NCBI GenBank assembly: GCA_029204225.1
Contig: CM055094.1
Span: 8,293,234-8,357,233 of the forward strand
Reading direction: 5' to 3'
DNA from: Diphasiastrum complanatum
Taxonomy: Eukaryota > Streptophyta > Lycopodiopsida > Lycopodiales > Lycopodiaceae
DNA: 64,000 bases
The translations under genes were made by a program, and so were the position numbers. The notes beneath the pieces were generated by a model. The model was not told the DNA's origin, did not search any database, and was given only the letters and a program-made list of their open reading frames with translations. Each line of letters opens with the position of its first letter. Position 1 is the stretch's first letter. Positions 1 through 14,739 of this stretch are shown here, piece by piece.

Positions 1-619
1 AATCCACCAACAAGACAATCTGTAAGATCCTAACCAAGATAATTAGAACTAGTCGATTAGATTGGGAAACCAAGTTGTTCTCCGCTATTTGGGCGTACCA
101 CACAACTCCCAAGAAGGCCACTGGATGGGTTACTCCCTTCCATCTCGTCTATGGTCAAGAGGCAGTAATGCCTGTTGAATTTTTAGTTCCTTCCTTGCGA
201 GTCATGCAAGCTCTCTCTGCTGATCTATGTGAGAAAGTTACAATCGACCAAGTAGTCCGAAACAGGCTATTTTCATTAGCCCAATTGTGTGAGACTCGAC
301 TCATCTCGTATCACACACAATTAGTTAACAAACTCGACAAAAAGCCTGGCATGATCATCACTTGTGCAATAAAGACATACGCTTAGGTGATCAGGTACTT
401 CTCTACACATCTAAGAAGCACCCCAAAAAATTAAAATTCAGAAGCAAATGGCCTTATGCCATAAATAAAATCTTCCCAAATGGAGCAGTCCAGTTAGAAA
501 CACTTACGGAGTCGTCCTCGACACTGTCGTAAATGGCGATCATCTACGACGGTACTACAAAGAGTTGTTTTTTGTTGACCCCGTTGGAGAGAGGGAGATG
601 AATGAGAGTTGAGGAAGGT
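1..619 (+). pseudogene. Ty3/gypsy integrase C-terminal fragment, frameshifted
   Basis: An open frame from base 3 encodes the C-terminal part of a Ty3/gypsy integrase. Landmarks are STNKTICKILTKIIR, then WETKLFSAIWAYHTTPKKAT and TPFHLVYGQEAVMPVEFLVP, the usual end of the catalytic core. The frame stops at 386. The homologous reading continues in another frame (DIRLGDQVLLYTSKKHPKKL) and then a third (VVNGDHLRRYYKELFFVDP), ending at a stop near 619. At least two frameshifts make this a dead copy. The catalytic residues lie upstream, outside the window. It is not part of the 18.8-27.2 kb element, which is on the other strand and has no integrase. Confidence 0.85.
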
Positions 620-3160
620 GTTGTAATTTTAGAAACAAAAAATTTAGCTTAGAGGGGTAAGACGAACACGAACGAGAAACGAAACACGAACAAAAAACGA
701 AACACGAACGAGAAATGAACTCGAACAGAAATATCTCTTATTCGTTCTCTCTCACTTACTCACTTCATGAATATGCAAATGGTATTCAATATATACATAA
801 TGTTACAGGTGTGCAGATGAAGAAAGCACAGGGTGGATGTGTTGTCTATAGGAGATCGTGGGTGGCTGCAGTCGTTGTCCAGTTTGTTAGCGCAGTTGCA
901 TGAGCGTGAAGAGGGTGTGACGTCAGCCTTTGATTTTCGTCTTTTCATCGCCTGTGAGAATTTGCATGTTAATATGCAGACTGCACGACAATGCAAGTAA
1001 ATATGCAGCATGAATGGAGGCAGATTAAAATGGGTTGGCCGATAAGGCAATAGCACTCTAATACATTGGAGAACGAAAACTAGAGATAGATCTATTTAAC
1101 CAAAATCTCTTTAAGGAACATTATCACTACATTAACACATATATCACTCAAGGATAATAGGCATGACTACAAAAGCCACATCCTTATCTTCTACTGAATT
1201 GAAATTGCAATTGCATTACACAATTACCGGTAACAAAAAATAAGGCAATCTTTCAAAACTTGTTGGGAGAGTTTCTATCATGAAATGGTGCATGAGATGA
1301 TGCAATGCAGTTTTGCTGACACATAAATCTAGGATTTCACTGATGGATGTAAAATGCCCTACATGTAGGGTCCCAACCCTCACCACACTTTTGAATGTGC
1401 TAGAACAAGTTTTACTATCAGTCTCAGGATTGGCCTCAATAGTAGTTACTAAAAGTTTTATTTTTCTTGCAAACATCATTGGCCACACTGACATTCTCAA
1501 AGTATTCAATTTTGCATCTATGATGTAAGACATAGTTTTTTTTTATAAAAAGAACTGGCCCAACAAAAAACCCTGAATCAAATATGATGATCGCACACAA
1601 AAAAAATAAAATCTGGCTATGGAAAGCTCGTTCCAATTTTTGCAGAAGCTAGCTCGTGCAAGCTCACTAGGATTTCGTATTCATTTCTCTTTCTCGGTGA
1701 CGTTGCTCTGTCTACTGGCTTTGAGCAGCAAGTTTCAGGAGTCAATTTGGCCCAAGAATGGCAAAAAACGGTGCTCTCTAGCTATAGTTAGGTCCCAAAC
1801 CATTTTTACCTTTGAAATGAACTACAACTTCATTATGAAGTTTACTTAATGAAGAACTACGACTTTAAAAGTCGGGTCCCTTCAAAGAATTTCAAATGAA
1901 GATTTCTAATGAAAATTCTTCACAATGGCACTTCAGTTGTTCATGATCCGACTTCAAGCCCATCTAATGGCTCTTTCCGATCTTGTGGCCCACATTGCTC
2001 CTCATCCCCATTTTGACCAGTGTTTATATTGGAGACCCCAAACAATAGAGAATGAGTCCGTGCGTTGAACCCATCTCCTCTGGTTGCTGGCCACATTAAT
2101 ACACTATGGCCCTCTTCTTCTTAGCGCGCTGCCTCCTTCACACGACCATCTCTCCTTTTCCTCCATAGCTAGGGTTTTAAGCTTCCACAGAGTCTGATCT
2201 AGCGCTCTCTCTTTGGCGTGCAGCCGCCCACGGCCCTCTGCCATGTTTCTTTTCTCAGCAGGGCGCCCCTCTTCAAGCCCTTACAGATCTGAAAACTGTC
2301 AACTAGAGCTCAAGAACATTGATGAGAAACCTAACTATAAAGAGAAGAGACTTCTTGGGCTTTTGCCAATCTTTTCCTAAGATTTTTCTTGTAGCTATCT
2401 ATGTACTTAACAAGCACGATTTTCTCTTTTTCAAGACTATATGCATAATAGACATAAGATGTTTGAGTACACATTTGAGTTGCATTCTCCAAAATTTTAG
2501 TTGTTGAATGCCTTTCTTGGAGATCGGCCATTGAGCTTGGTCATATGAATTTTTGCGTGTGTCATGCTCGTTGGTAGGGGTCAGTAGAGTCTGTTGACCA
2601 TGCTCTCGGAGAGTGAACACACTTGTTCTCTTGTTAGTGTTTATAGAAAAAGGGCAAATGTGGGCGCATAGGCAAATCTATGTCTATACAATGACATTTT
2701 GAGTTTATGTGACTGATATATGAAATTCATTAGACCTCTTGTTGCTAAGGGCCTCTTTCCTTGTAATTATAACCCCTTCAACTGGATGTAAACAAGGGGT
2801 TCGCAGGTCAGGTTCACCTTTCTATGTGACATGTGAAACTCCTCAACCCATTCAAGGGTGAGTGGGTTTGTAGCCTCCATGTTTCATGAGCCTTTGGGCG
2901 GCTCCACATGTCCCAAAAACAAATGACACCCAACAGTACCACGTCTTGTAGACCATATTGTTCCATTTCTTTTTGCGAGCATCATTGCTCTCGTGCCTTT
3001 CATGTGTGGACCAAGGAGTATGATCAAGGAAGAAGACTTAGAAGATGCCTCAATGGGCCGGCCACACACGCAAAGGCTATTTGCTGCAAACCCTCGGGCC
3101 ATAAAAGGGTGACTTACCCCTTGTTTCTTGTGAAGTCCAGAGTCGTCGCTAAGGGCCCAT
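620..3160. other. Intergenic, probable decayed LTR and unknown sequence
   Basis: No gene is supported here. A purine run (about 649-661) just after the Ty3 fragment could be its polypurine tract. It is followed by short imperfect repeats of ACGAAC/GAGAAACGAAAC at 662-725. The start of a 3' LTR is plausible after the purine run but no second copy is in the window to prove it. The short ORFs in this interval have no recognisable domains. Confidence 0.4.
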
Positions 3161-3166
3161 AGGCTT

Positions 3167-3175
3167 TATATAAAG
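3167..3175 (+). promoter_or_regulatory. Candidate TATA box upstream of beta-tubulin
   Basis: TATATAAAG is the best TATA match upstream of the tubulin start codon. It lies about 600 bp from the ATG, so it would imply a long leader. A strong 3' splice-site-like pyrimidine tract ending in ACAG at about 3590 would allow a leader intron. Without transcript data this is only a candidate. Confidence 0.25.
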
Positions 3176-3651
3176 AGCTCCTAAGGGGGGGAATCTCATG
3201 TGGCCAAGCAGATTGTGCATTGAGCCATATTGGCAACGGACAACCGGGTCACATGGTAGCTCTAACGGACTCAGATTCGGGTAGTGTTTGAATGACCAAG
3301 TGACCTTGGCGTCTTTCAACGGCTCTCTAACTTCGACCGTTGGACTCCTTTTTCGAACAAATACGTATTTTTGGAATTTCTCGCGTATTTAATTTTCCAA
3401 ATAAATAATTAATTAATCTTTCATTTTGACGCCTTGTTTTGGCAGGCTCTTCCTGGACGGGCACGGAAGGGCGCCCTCACTGTTTAAAACGGCCGGCACA
3501 CTAACCCACGCTTAATTAAATTAATAATCCTGATTAAGTCGCTAACCCCGCTTAAACGCCTTCGTTTTCTTTTCCTTTGTTTTCTTTACAGAGAACCTCG
3601 AAATCTACAAAAAGAAGACGCCTTCCTTTCTTCATTCTTATTTGAGAAAGT

Positions 3652-3679
3652 GAGAGAGAGAGAGAGAGAGGGAGAGAGA
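3652..3679. repeat. GA microsatellite in tubulin 5' leader
   Basis: A (GA)n tract with one interruption lies about 100 bp upstream of the tubulin ATG. GA/CT tracts in plant 5' leaders are common and can bind GAGA-type factors. No function can be shown here. Confidence 0.6.
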
Positions 3680-3776
3680 TCAAGCCAAGCGCAAGCGCCT
3701 TTGATTTATTTTGCATCTTGATCCCCCCGTTCTTGCTCTGGTTTTGGTTGCTGAAAACCCTCCTAGATCTGTGAAA

Positions 3777-5311
<1,535 letters not shown>

Positions 5312-5555
5312 TTGCAGTTTGCGAAGTTGTACTTGACTATCAGTAGCAACTGCTATCGTCCAATGGAAACAGGAGTCTCTGTCTCCTTGCACGAACTTTT
5401 AACTCTTTAAGAAGTTTTATCGTTTGCTTACGATCCATCTTGACGTGGATCAGGTTTTCATTTCCAGTAAATGAAGTTCTAGGTTTTTCCACCCTTGTAC
5501 TCTTTTTCGTCAGCTGCTGTCAATAGCGTTTATGGTTTGTGTGTAAGAGCATCTA

Positions 5556-5629
5556 TATATCGTTGGTTCGAAATTTCATTCTTCTATCTTTCTATATCGT
5601 TGGTTCGAAATTTCATTCTTCTATCTTTC
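5556..5629 (+). repeat. 37-bp tandem repeat, two copies, tubulin 3' flank
   Basis: Two identical 37-bp units (5556-5592, 5593-5629) containing CGTTGGTTCGAAATTTC lie about 250 bp after the tubulin stop. They are followed by a 4-5 bp start of a third unit. They may lie in or just beyond the 3' UTR. Perfect identity suggests a recent duplication. Confidence 0.9.
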
Positions 5630-6636
5630 TATCGTTTCTTGGTGAGTTTGTCATTGTATTAATGAAGTCTTATACACTAGATCTTTATTTTGTTGTCTAA
5701 GCTCCACAACTTCAAGAGAATAGCAGTTTCTGCCTGTGAAGCTACTCACGTTTTCTATTAATGTTTGCGAGTACTACCGGGCATGAATGTAATATACAAA
5801 CGTTCAATGTTTGGATGAATCTTGCAAACTATACAGCCTAATAATCAAAACTTCACAAATTCCCGTTTTAGCACTTGGACGCATCTTGGAATCATTATGG
5901 CGGAGACTAACTAATCTGCGGCCTGGTGGCTTTCAGATTGAAGTCCTTTTGTATTTTCCCACTGACATTCACAAAATCAGACATTATGGTAGCAGAATTC
6001 CTGGCTTAAGAAGATTTTCAGTAGTATTCTTACGTTCATAATCTACCCATTATTATTAACTAAAGTAGCTCTTGTTGGTGAGATTATGGTTGCCTTGGAA
6101 GCTGAGAAAGTTACTTAGAACCCAAAAAAAGCCACTACAGGAGTACAAGATCTTTGGCAGTACTCATTCTATTAATAATAAATCCATCCATTCCAATATT
6201 TTAAACAAACACTTATTATTGGCAAGGATAACCAAGATTCCATATCCTATTCGGGGTATTTATGATATATGTTTGGTTGCCTGAAATTTGAAGGCTTGCT
6301 TGTATGAAAGCTAAAAAAAAAAAGTATCACCCCACCCATCAGGGTAGGACACTAAACACACATATGCAATCCTTCAAAAGTGAGGACTTGTGCGTTAATG
6401 ATGACTTGTGAGGTGGGACTCAGAGGTGTGTGTTGGTGATGACTTTCTTTCTTTCCTTGGGGAGCTGTCTTCAATAATTGTTGAGTTGGTGAGGACTTCC
6501 TCTCTCTCTGCCCTCTGCACTCCTGGACCCAGATAGATCATCACATACCACAATGAAAACATGAGAATATTGTTCTTTATAGTGTCATCATCAGACAGGG
6601 CTCTCTAGATTGGACGAAGGGGGGTGCGTTTTGTTC

Positions 6637-7035
6637 TTCGATCCAATCAAATATTACATCACAACTTAAATTAAACATTTTTCAGATGCGGGGATGGCTT
6701 GTCGAAATCTTACGGCAACAAATTAATGAAATATGTATTTTTCTCAGTCTACGATGGTGGCATTCTCTTGTCAAATAGTATTTCTTTCCTGTTAAATTTC
6801 AGATGGGCTAGGCCCCCCCCCCCCCATATTATATAGTATGTGTTACAATCAAATTTGGTCTTCGATCCAATCGAATTGAAAATTACATCACAACTCACAA
6901 CACACATGACATGATATTTCTTGGTCTACAGTGGTTGTATTCTGATATTATTATCTCTCGATAGTATTTTTCTTTCCTATTCAATATTGAGTTCACATGG
7001 GCCCATCGATCTCTTATGTGTTACAATCAAATTTA
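6637..7035. repeat. Diverged tandem duplication, about 200-bp unit
   Basis: Two copies (about 6637-6850 and 6858-7035) share CTTCGATCCAATC, ATTACATCACAACT and, at their ends, TGTGTTACAATCAAATTT. Indels between the copies are frequent, so the duplication is old. The poly-C run lies in the first copy only. Confidence 0.7.
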
Positions 7036-7525
7036 GTTACACAACCGTATCACTATGGTGTATAAATTTAAAGTTTGCCCTATCATTTTCCTTAATGTCC
7101 TTTTTTCAAACCCAAATGGATTCTACTTGGGTTCCTCCCCCATTCATTGCCAATGGCCCCACATGTGAAAGTATTCAACTCGGGCTAATAAAGCCCCGGG
7201 AGCAGGACAAGGTAGGTATCACCTTTTGAATTAATCTGTTTGTATGTATCTGCTCTGGCTGGCGCATTGAATATAAGAATATTGTTAGTGTTGTATATAT
7301 TTAAGAATATTTGCTAAGGCCATACATACATATGCTGAATTAATTTGCTTAATTTGCCTCATTGTGTGCAAGGGGTGGTAGGTACGCATATGGGCTCCAG
7401 CCTCGAAGGATTCCTTTTCATGAGATCTAGATTCAAGCTTTCATTTACCATAGCAAATATATATATGGTGGGCCTCTTTTTGTTTTCTTATGTTAAAAAC
7501 ATTTCTTTTGTTTGAGGTGGAGGCC

Positions 7526-7768
7526 AAGCCAAGTGTCTCCTTTCTCCCTCAATAATACCTCACTATTTTTCCTCGAAATCTGAAGTTTACCAAAAACCTG
7601 AGCACGCTTTTATTTTGAAAGTTGCATTTACACATCTTTTGAATGAAATGAAAACAGCCACAAAACCTTGTCAGGCCAAGTGTCTCCTTCTTTCTCCCTC
7701 AATAATAATACCTCACTATTTCTTCTCGAAATCTCACTTTTCATTTTGAAAGTTGCATTTACCTCTGG
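7526..7768. repeat. Diverged tandem duplication, about 100-bp unit
   Basis: Copies at about 7526-7640 and 7672-7768 share GCCAAGTGTCTCCTT, CTCAATAATACCTCACTA and TTTTGAAAGTTGCATTTAC. The function is unknown. Confidence 0.75.
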
Positions 7769-7999
7769 AGAGATTAGGATGTTTTCGTTTTGAACTTCCA
7801 CATTGCATAGTTGGAAATCTTGCCCAATTTGCTACTTTCACTCAAAATGGACTCTCCTATGTTCTCCATCTCTTAAATGCCTAAAACTCCACCTGTAGGC
7901 TAAAAAGAGTATGGCGAAGCCAATGGCAATGTCAAAATCAAAAAATAATGACTTGCGCTTTTAAGCTTACTAAGGTCGCCCACCGTTTTATTGCCAAAT

Positions 8000-8994
8000 C
8001 GAAAGCCAAGACGGTTCGGTTCTCATTTCCGAAATGCCTTTTTTGACCATCTTCTTCTTCTTCGGTTATTTCTTTGAGCCTTTATTGGATAGAGAGCTTG
8101 TGAGTCTTTTATGGAGGATGAGGATGCACCATTCCTTTGAAACTCCTCCTGCAACATCATGGCTATGACTCTAGACAAAGAAAGTTCTAAGTGGGTCAAA
8201 ATGACCATCACATAGTTTTCATATGAGGACGATATGCCTTTATTGGATAGAGAGCTTGTGAGTCTTTTATGGAGGATGAGATGCACCATTCCTTCGAAAC
8301 TCCTCCTGCAACATCATGGCTATGACTCTAGACAAAGAAAGTTCTAAGTGGGTCAAAATGACCATCACATAGTTTTCATATGAGGACGATATACCAGACA
8401 ACAACAAACAAGGTCATGATAGCATCCGAATCTTCGATGAATGAACCTATTGTTGTCATCTGCTCAAGCAGAGCCCTAAATTTGTTGATGTGATTATGAA
8501 TGGAATCACCTCTTGACATTTTGAGTGAGAAGAATTTCTTTTTCATATACAATTTCGAAGTGACGTCCCTCACTTCTTAGAGTGTGCTCAGAATGTCCCA
8601 AGCTTCTTTCAAAGATTGGTCTTGTTTGATGTGGCCAATCTATGTGTCTAATATGTTAAGGATGATTAAGGTGAAAACCTTACCATCGTTGAGCTTCCAT
8701 TTAGAAATGGCTTGCTCATCGACACTAGGAAATAGAGACTATTTTCCAAAGTTCTTTGGCCATTAGCACAGCCTTCATCTTACTTAAATTTACACAAGTT
8801 TTGATATCTTCCATTAGACCAGACTTCGATTGAGAATCCATGTGAAAATTCGAGAAAGGTTTATGGGATTCTAGATTGTATGACCTCTAGACAATGTAGT
8901 GAATGCCTACTCTGTATCAGAACAAAAATGTTTTGATATTATATGCTTTGATATCAAATTACTATTCTGATATCAGATAGAAGTTTTGATACCA
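8000..8994 (-). mobile_element. Copia retrotransposon gag remnant with primer-binding site
   Basis: On the - strand, downstream of a TGGTATCAAAAC primer-binding site (8983-8994, initiator tRNA-Met type), lies a broken Copia gag. Landmarks in order are KFKMKAVLMAKELW, then KLYMKKKFFSLKMS, then GDSIHNHINKFRALLEQMT (UBN2-type gag), and SYENYVMVILTHLELS near 8200. Frameshifts and stops separate the pieces, and a 158-bp duplication repeats part of the C-terminal half. No protease, integrase or reverse transcriptase follows, so this is a 5' truncated relic. Confidence 0.8.
8078..8392. repeat. 158-bp near-perfect tandem duplication inside Copia gag relic
   Basis: Copy 1 is 8078-8235 and copy 2 is 8236-8392. 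The differences I see are one missing G and one T/C change. This is much younger than the surrounding decayed gag. It repeats the coding stretch for the C-terminal gag segment. Confidence 0.92.
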
Positions 8995-9240
8995 TGTTGG
9001 TAAGATGAGAAGTGACTCCTTGGTGCATGACCTATGTCTATCAAATTCGAGCTATCGTCGATAATTCAATGATAGCTCTACTTGATTCAAGCTTTGTAGT
9101 CGCGAGGATCGAAACGGTTGATTTTGTGGAGACACACAAATTCTTTAATTGCAGAAATGTGTAAAATACATCAAGTAAAGAGCCATACAATCACCATACA
9201 CTACCAGTCATAAATTTAATCAATCTATGGATTATCTGTA
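8995..9240 (-). repeat. Copia LTR end adjoining the primer-binding site
   Basis: In + coordinates the sequence directly beside the primer site starts TGTTGGTAAG, which on the - strand is an LTR ending in CA. Bases 9080-9224 recur at 12160-12305, confirming that this is repeated sequence. The outer LTR boundary is not resolved. Confidence 0.6.
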
Positions 9241-9513
9241 TGCAAAAAACTTGGCTCAGACAAAACAGAAACCGTGCAAGTGACACAACACAACAGAGTG
9301 TATTGGAACGAATATCATTAGTCCGAAAGAGTGTACATGTCTAAATGCTTGTAGATGCGTGATTTCTCTAGAAAAATACTTCGATGATCATAGAGTGAGA
9401 TTGAGTAGAGATGATCATAGAGTGATATCTATTTCTTTTTAGTTCACAGAGTCATGGGATAATATATCAATTGATAATGATTGACTACTTCATCGATTGA
9501 TTAGCTATGCACT

Positions 9514-9518
<5 letters not shown>

Positions 9519-9551
<33 letters not shown>
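9519..9551. repeat. AT microsatellite
   Basis: An uninterrupted (AT)n tract directly precedes a CT-rich stretch. Confidence 0.9.
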
Positions 9552-9552
<1 letters not shown>

Positions 9553-10058
9553 CCCTAATTTCTCCCCTCTCGCGTCATCTCTCTCCCTGCCCATTGAGCC
9601 CTCTTCCTGCTATCCGCGCACTCCTCACCATCACACTGCCTTCGCGTTGCACAGATTGCTTCCGCCCCTGCTACTGCTATTTTGGCCATTGCTATGGTTT
9701 TTCTAGCCTTCCGCTTCCTATCGCACTCACGATCATCTCTGCCTTTTTCCCCAGTTCCTTCTACAGAAATGGTGTAAAACTTGCACTTTTATGACTAACC
9801 CTAAATTTCAGACTTTAGTCGATGTTTTGGTACTTTTTTTATCTACAGTTTAGCTTTTTTTTGCAGTTTCTCTTCTGGTTGTTAAGTTAAGCTGTGGCGT
9901 TTTCGTTCGACTCTACTTGCTTTGTTGTCTCGTTTTTTCTTTTGTTATTCTGTTCCTTTGCTTAGTTTTGTTGTTTGTGGGTGTGTTGCTAGACTTTTCT
10001 TAGCTTGTAATTTTTTTTTATTTATATATATATTTTTGGTTATACGCCCCCCCCCCCT

Positions 10059-10093
<35 letters not shown>

Positions 10094-12159
10094 CCTCGCT
10101 TTGCAGTTACTTTTAGCCGCCATTCTCGCCCTCCTTCTGGCTTCTCCTGGCTTTGGCCTCTGATGGCCGTTTTTTGCTTTGATGGCTGTGTTTACTCGCT
10201 CGTGGCGCGCTTTGTCCTTTTTGCTACTTATTCTTCTGGCTTCACGGGTTGCTACCTCATTGCTGTTTTTTACGTTGTGGTGATGTCACGGTGGTATTAC
10301 GTCGGTTGGCTGCGTTCTTCTGGCGCATGTTTTTGCTGTTGCATGGAGCTTCCTGCTTACTTCTGCTTCGATTTCTTCAATGGCGTTTGAGAAGGTTGGT
10401 TCCTTGGTTCCGGTGGTTTGATGCTCCGCTCTTTGCTGTTGGTAGTAACCTTTCTTTGAGTTTTTTTTATGTTTGTTGGTTTTAGTTATGTAGCTAGTTT
10501 TTTATGATGTGCCTTTGATTCGTTTTTTTCTTCCCGTTGTTGTTTGTTTTAGTTATTGTTACTGCCTCTTCTTCTTCTTTTTTCTTCTTTTTTCGTCCTG
10601 ATTACTCTGCATTTGTTTATGCATGCTTATCCTGTTTGTTATGTTTGGTCTGTTCCCTTTGTTCCTTTATGCTTGTACTTATGCAATGTATGTTCTTCCC
10701 CTTTTTATCTTTTTTCTAATTTGGTCTTTCTCTCTTTTATTGGATGACTTTTGTTGTTTTTTCTGAAATGTTCCTGCAAACTTCTACTTACTAGTTGCAA
10801 AATTGTGTTCCAGTATTACTAGTGGTTTTTGTACTCGTAAAGATCTTTGCACCTTTACCAGTTACCTACTGCCAAGATTCTCAACCATTCTTTTTGATAA
10901 TGAATCTGTTTTAGAATGAATGGAAGTCTGTGACTGTACTTAAAACGGATTCCCAACGACTTCGTTGAAATAAGAAATGAACATTCAGGTACTAATTTAT
11001 AATGAGCATAGATTTATGCAAAAGTATACACAGTTCATAGCTCCGTTGATGGGATACGTAGTTCTTGCCTTGGTTCTTTCTTCACATTTATTGTTGATGA
11101 TTGTCAGCGGTTTACAGTCATGACTATCCATAATTGTTACTATTGGTCTTTACTACAAAAATGCACGATTAAAACTTTGGCAATGTGCATTTTACTTCTA
11201 CTACAGTCATAAGTTATATGGGGAATGTTCAAGCAACTTTGTACTTAAGTGTTGCCTAAGTTTTTATTGGTCATTAACTTGACATGTTTATGATTGGACT
11301 GTTCTTTGTAAATGAAGTTATGCTTCTTGGTTTCCAAGGGGAGGCTCGAACTTGAGACCAAAGAAACTTTGGATGTCAAAGTAAATGAAGTTATGACCAA
11401 ACAATAATTAAAAAAGTCTGCTTCTAAAAAAAAATAAATGCTCGTATATTTGTACCATTGATAAATTTTGATAGACTTGGTACTTGACTGCTTACTGGTT
11501 GGCCTTTCTGAGTCTTGGCAACTACTTTTAGCCTCTGTTTAAATACTAAACTACAAACTCTACTTTACTAGTTTAGAGGTTATACAGTGCTGATTTTTTT
11601 TTGTCAAGATTGGACAAATTTTTAGACTCCAAAATTTTTTGACCCTTTTAAGGTTTCGTTGAGCTAGCGTGGTTTAAAATTTTTATTATTGCCTAAGTTT
11701 TCAACGTTCATTAAGATTAACATACTTATGACTAGACTGTTTTTTGTAAATGAGGTTATGACCTAATAATAATTAAAAAAGTCTGTTTTTTTGAAAAAAA
11801 ATGCTCGTTTGATTGTACCAATGATAAAATTTGATAAACTTGGTACTACTTTGCTTATTGGTTAGCATTTCCGAGTCTTGGCAACTACTTTTAGCCTCTG
11901 TTTAAATACTAAACTACAAACAATACTCTACTAGTTTAGATTTTATACGGTGCTGATTTTTCGTCAAGATTGGACGAAATTATAGACTCCAAAATTTTCA
12001 AACCTGTTAAGGTTTCGTTGAAGCAAGTTTGTCTTTAATATATGAAATTTCTAATGTTCCCTATTTCTAACTTGTCTTTCTGAAAAGTTTGAAAGATAAT
12101 GGAATATTTTGAGGCTATGTTTCTGATTTATTGCTGAATCATAAACTTGAATACTCTTT
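9552..12159. other. Pyrimidine-rich intergenic sequence, no gene seen
   Basis: The + strand is strongly T- and CT-rich from 9552 to 10760, with a CT microsatellite near 10062-10091. The ORFs here encode low-complexity F/L/S/C-rich peptides that I regard as composition artefacts. From 11248 a duplicated non-coding block follows, listed separately. The sequence between the two LTR pieces (9080-9224 and 12160-12305) could be an insertion, but the flanks do not prove it. Confidence 0.45.
11248..12025. repeat. Tandem duplication, about 340-420 bp unit
   Basis: Copies at about 11248-11665 and 11686-12025 share long blocks such as GAGTCTTGGCAACTACTTTT, AGCCTCTGTTTAAATACTAA and TAAGGTTTCGTTGA, in the same order. 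Point differences and small indels are scattered. No coding potential is shared. Confidence 0.85.
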
Positions 12160-12305
12160 TGATTCAAGCTTCGCAGTCGCGAGGATCGAAACAATTGATT
12201 CCGTGGAGACACACAAATTCTTTTAATTGCAAAAATGTGTAAAATAGATCAAGTAAAGAGCCATACAATCACCATACACTACCAGTCATAAATTAAATCA
12301 ATCTT
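12160..12305. repeat. Second copy of a Copia LTR segment
   Basis: This 146-bp stretch matches 9080-9224 with few differences, including CGCGAGGATCGAAAC, GTGGAGACACACAAATTC and CACCATACACTACCAGTCAT. Neither flank is shared, so it is an isolated LTR fragment. Confidence 0.8.
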
Positions 12306-13735
<1,430 letters not shown>

Positions 13736-14361
13736 TGTACAATCTTAAGCTTCACGCTCGACTGAAACAGTTAGCAATAACGGAGAGTAATTGATTAGTT
13801 GATTGGCGTTAACTACTCTTGTGATTCTCTGTTTAGCTATCTTATAAACTCCACACAACAGAGATATAAACTATTTTTCTGGATCAAAAGAAAATACAGA
13901 GAGTGTGATTGCGTAGAGCAGAAAAGAAAAAGAATAGAAACAAAACAGTTGCGCATGAAAGTCTGCCAACGAGCAGAACATAGCGAAAGAGTAGAGCGTC
14001 ATGCCGCCAACGAGGAGACACTAACCATCTCGCTCTAAAAATTAAACTGATAATATAGTTGCTCTATCTCGTGCATCTCTTTGTCTTCCCACTGTCTTGA
14101 TTGCTAGAATGATATCTGTTCTGTGATCTGTAGTCGTGTGTCTAGGATCCTGTAATCTTCCGCATAAGAAAATTCAAAAGAAACAATTACGTTCGCAATA
14201 TGAACCAAACCAGTTCGTGACATGGTATCAAAGCCTACAGGTTATCAATAATGATATCTGAGCAATGATTTTCTAGGCAACAAAATATGGCTACAACAAT
14301 CCAAACAAGTGTAGCAATCAATCTTGATGGCGCAAACTACAGCATAGTTGGTTCTTCTTGA
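13736..14361 (+). mobile_element. Copia LTR, primer site and start of gag
   Basis: A candidate LTR starts TGTACAATCT at 13736 and ends GTGACA at 14222. It directly abuts TGGTATCAAAGCC (14223-14235), an initiator-tRNA-Met primer site. An ATG at 14287 opens a gag-like start (MATTIQTSVAINLDGANYS) that stops at 14361. The LTR start is inferred only from TG...CA ends. The following 14362-14700 sequence has an open + strand frame (about 84 codons) of unknown nature. Confidence 0.6.
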
Positions 14362-14739
14362 GGTTCTAGCAGAGTCAGATCCTCCAGCCTACTGCATCTT
14401 CTTCTTGTCCTCGTTGTGTTTGAGAACTCGATAATCCTTGATGTCGTGGTGCAGAAGATTTTGGTCTTATGTTGTTGACATTGTTGATTGTGCTGTTGTG
14501 ATTGCTGGTTTGAATCAGTTTGCTCAGCTTTTGTCTTCTTGTCCTTCGAAGATTTCTTCTTCGGGAGCTATTGCTTATTTGAATAGAGAGCAACTGTCTT
14601 TGTATTTGATGTGGATAAGCTTTTCCTTCTTACTTCTTCCTGCAATAAGCCTGTTGTCACTTTTTGGAGAGACAGGTAAGGAGTATTACTAAGAGCAATA
14701 CTAAATTGTCGTAAGAGGGAGGAAGATTAGACAGAAGAG

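Larger units (their letters stand above)
5630..7970. other. Intergenic, no gene seen
   Basis: No coding sequence with recognisable similarity was found. The interval contains a run of 13 cytosines at 6813-6825 and two imperfect local duplications listed separately. Small ORFs here are short and lack domains. Confidence 0.5.

Noticed and set aside
9497-10747. Several + strand ORFs rich in Phe, Leu, Ser and Cys
   Set aside because: The strand is T- and CT-rich, which lowers stop frequency; no motif or domain is present.
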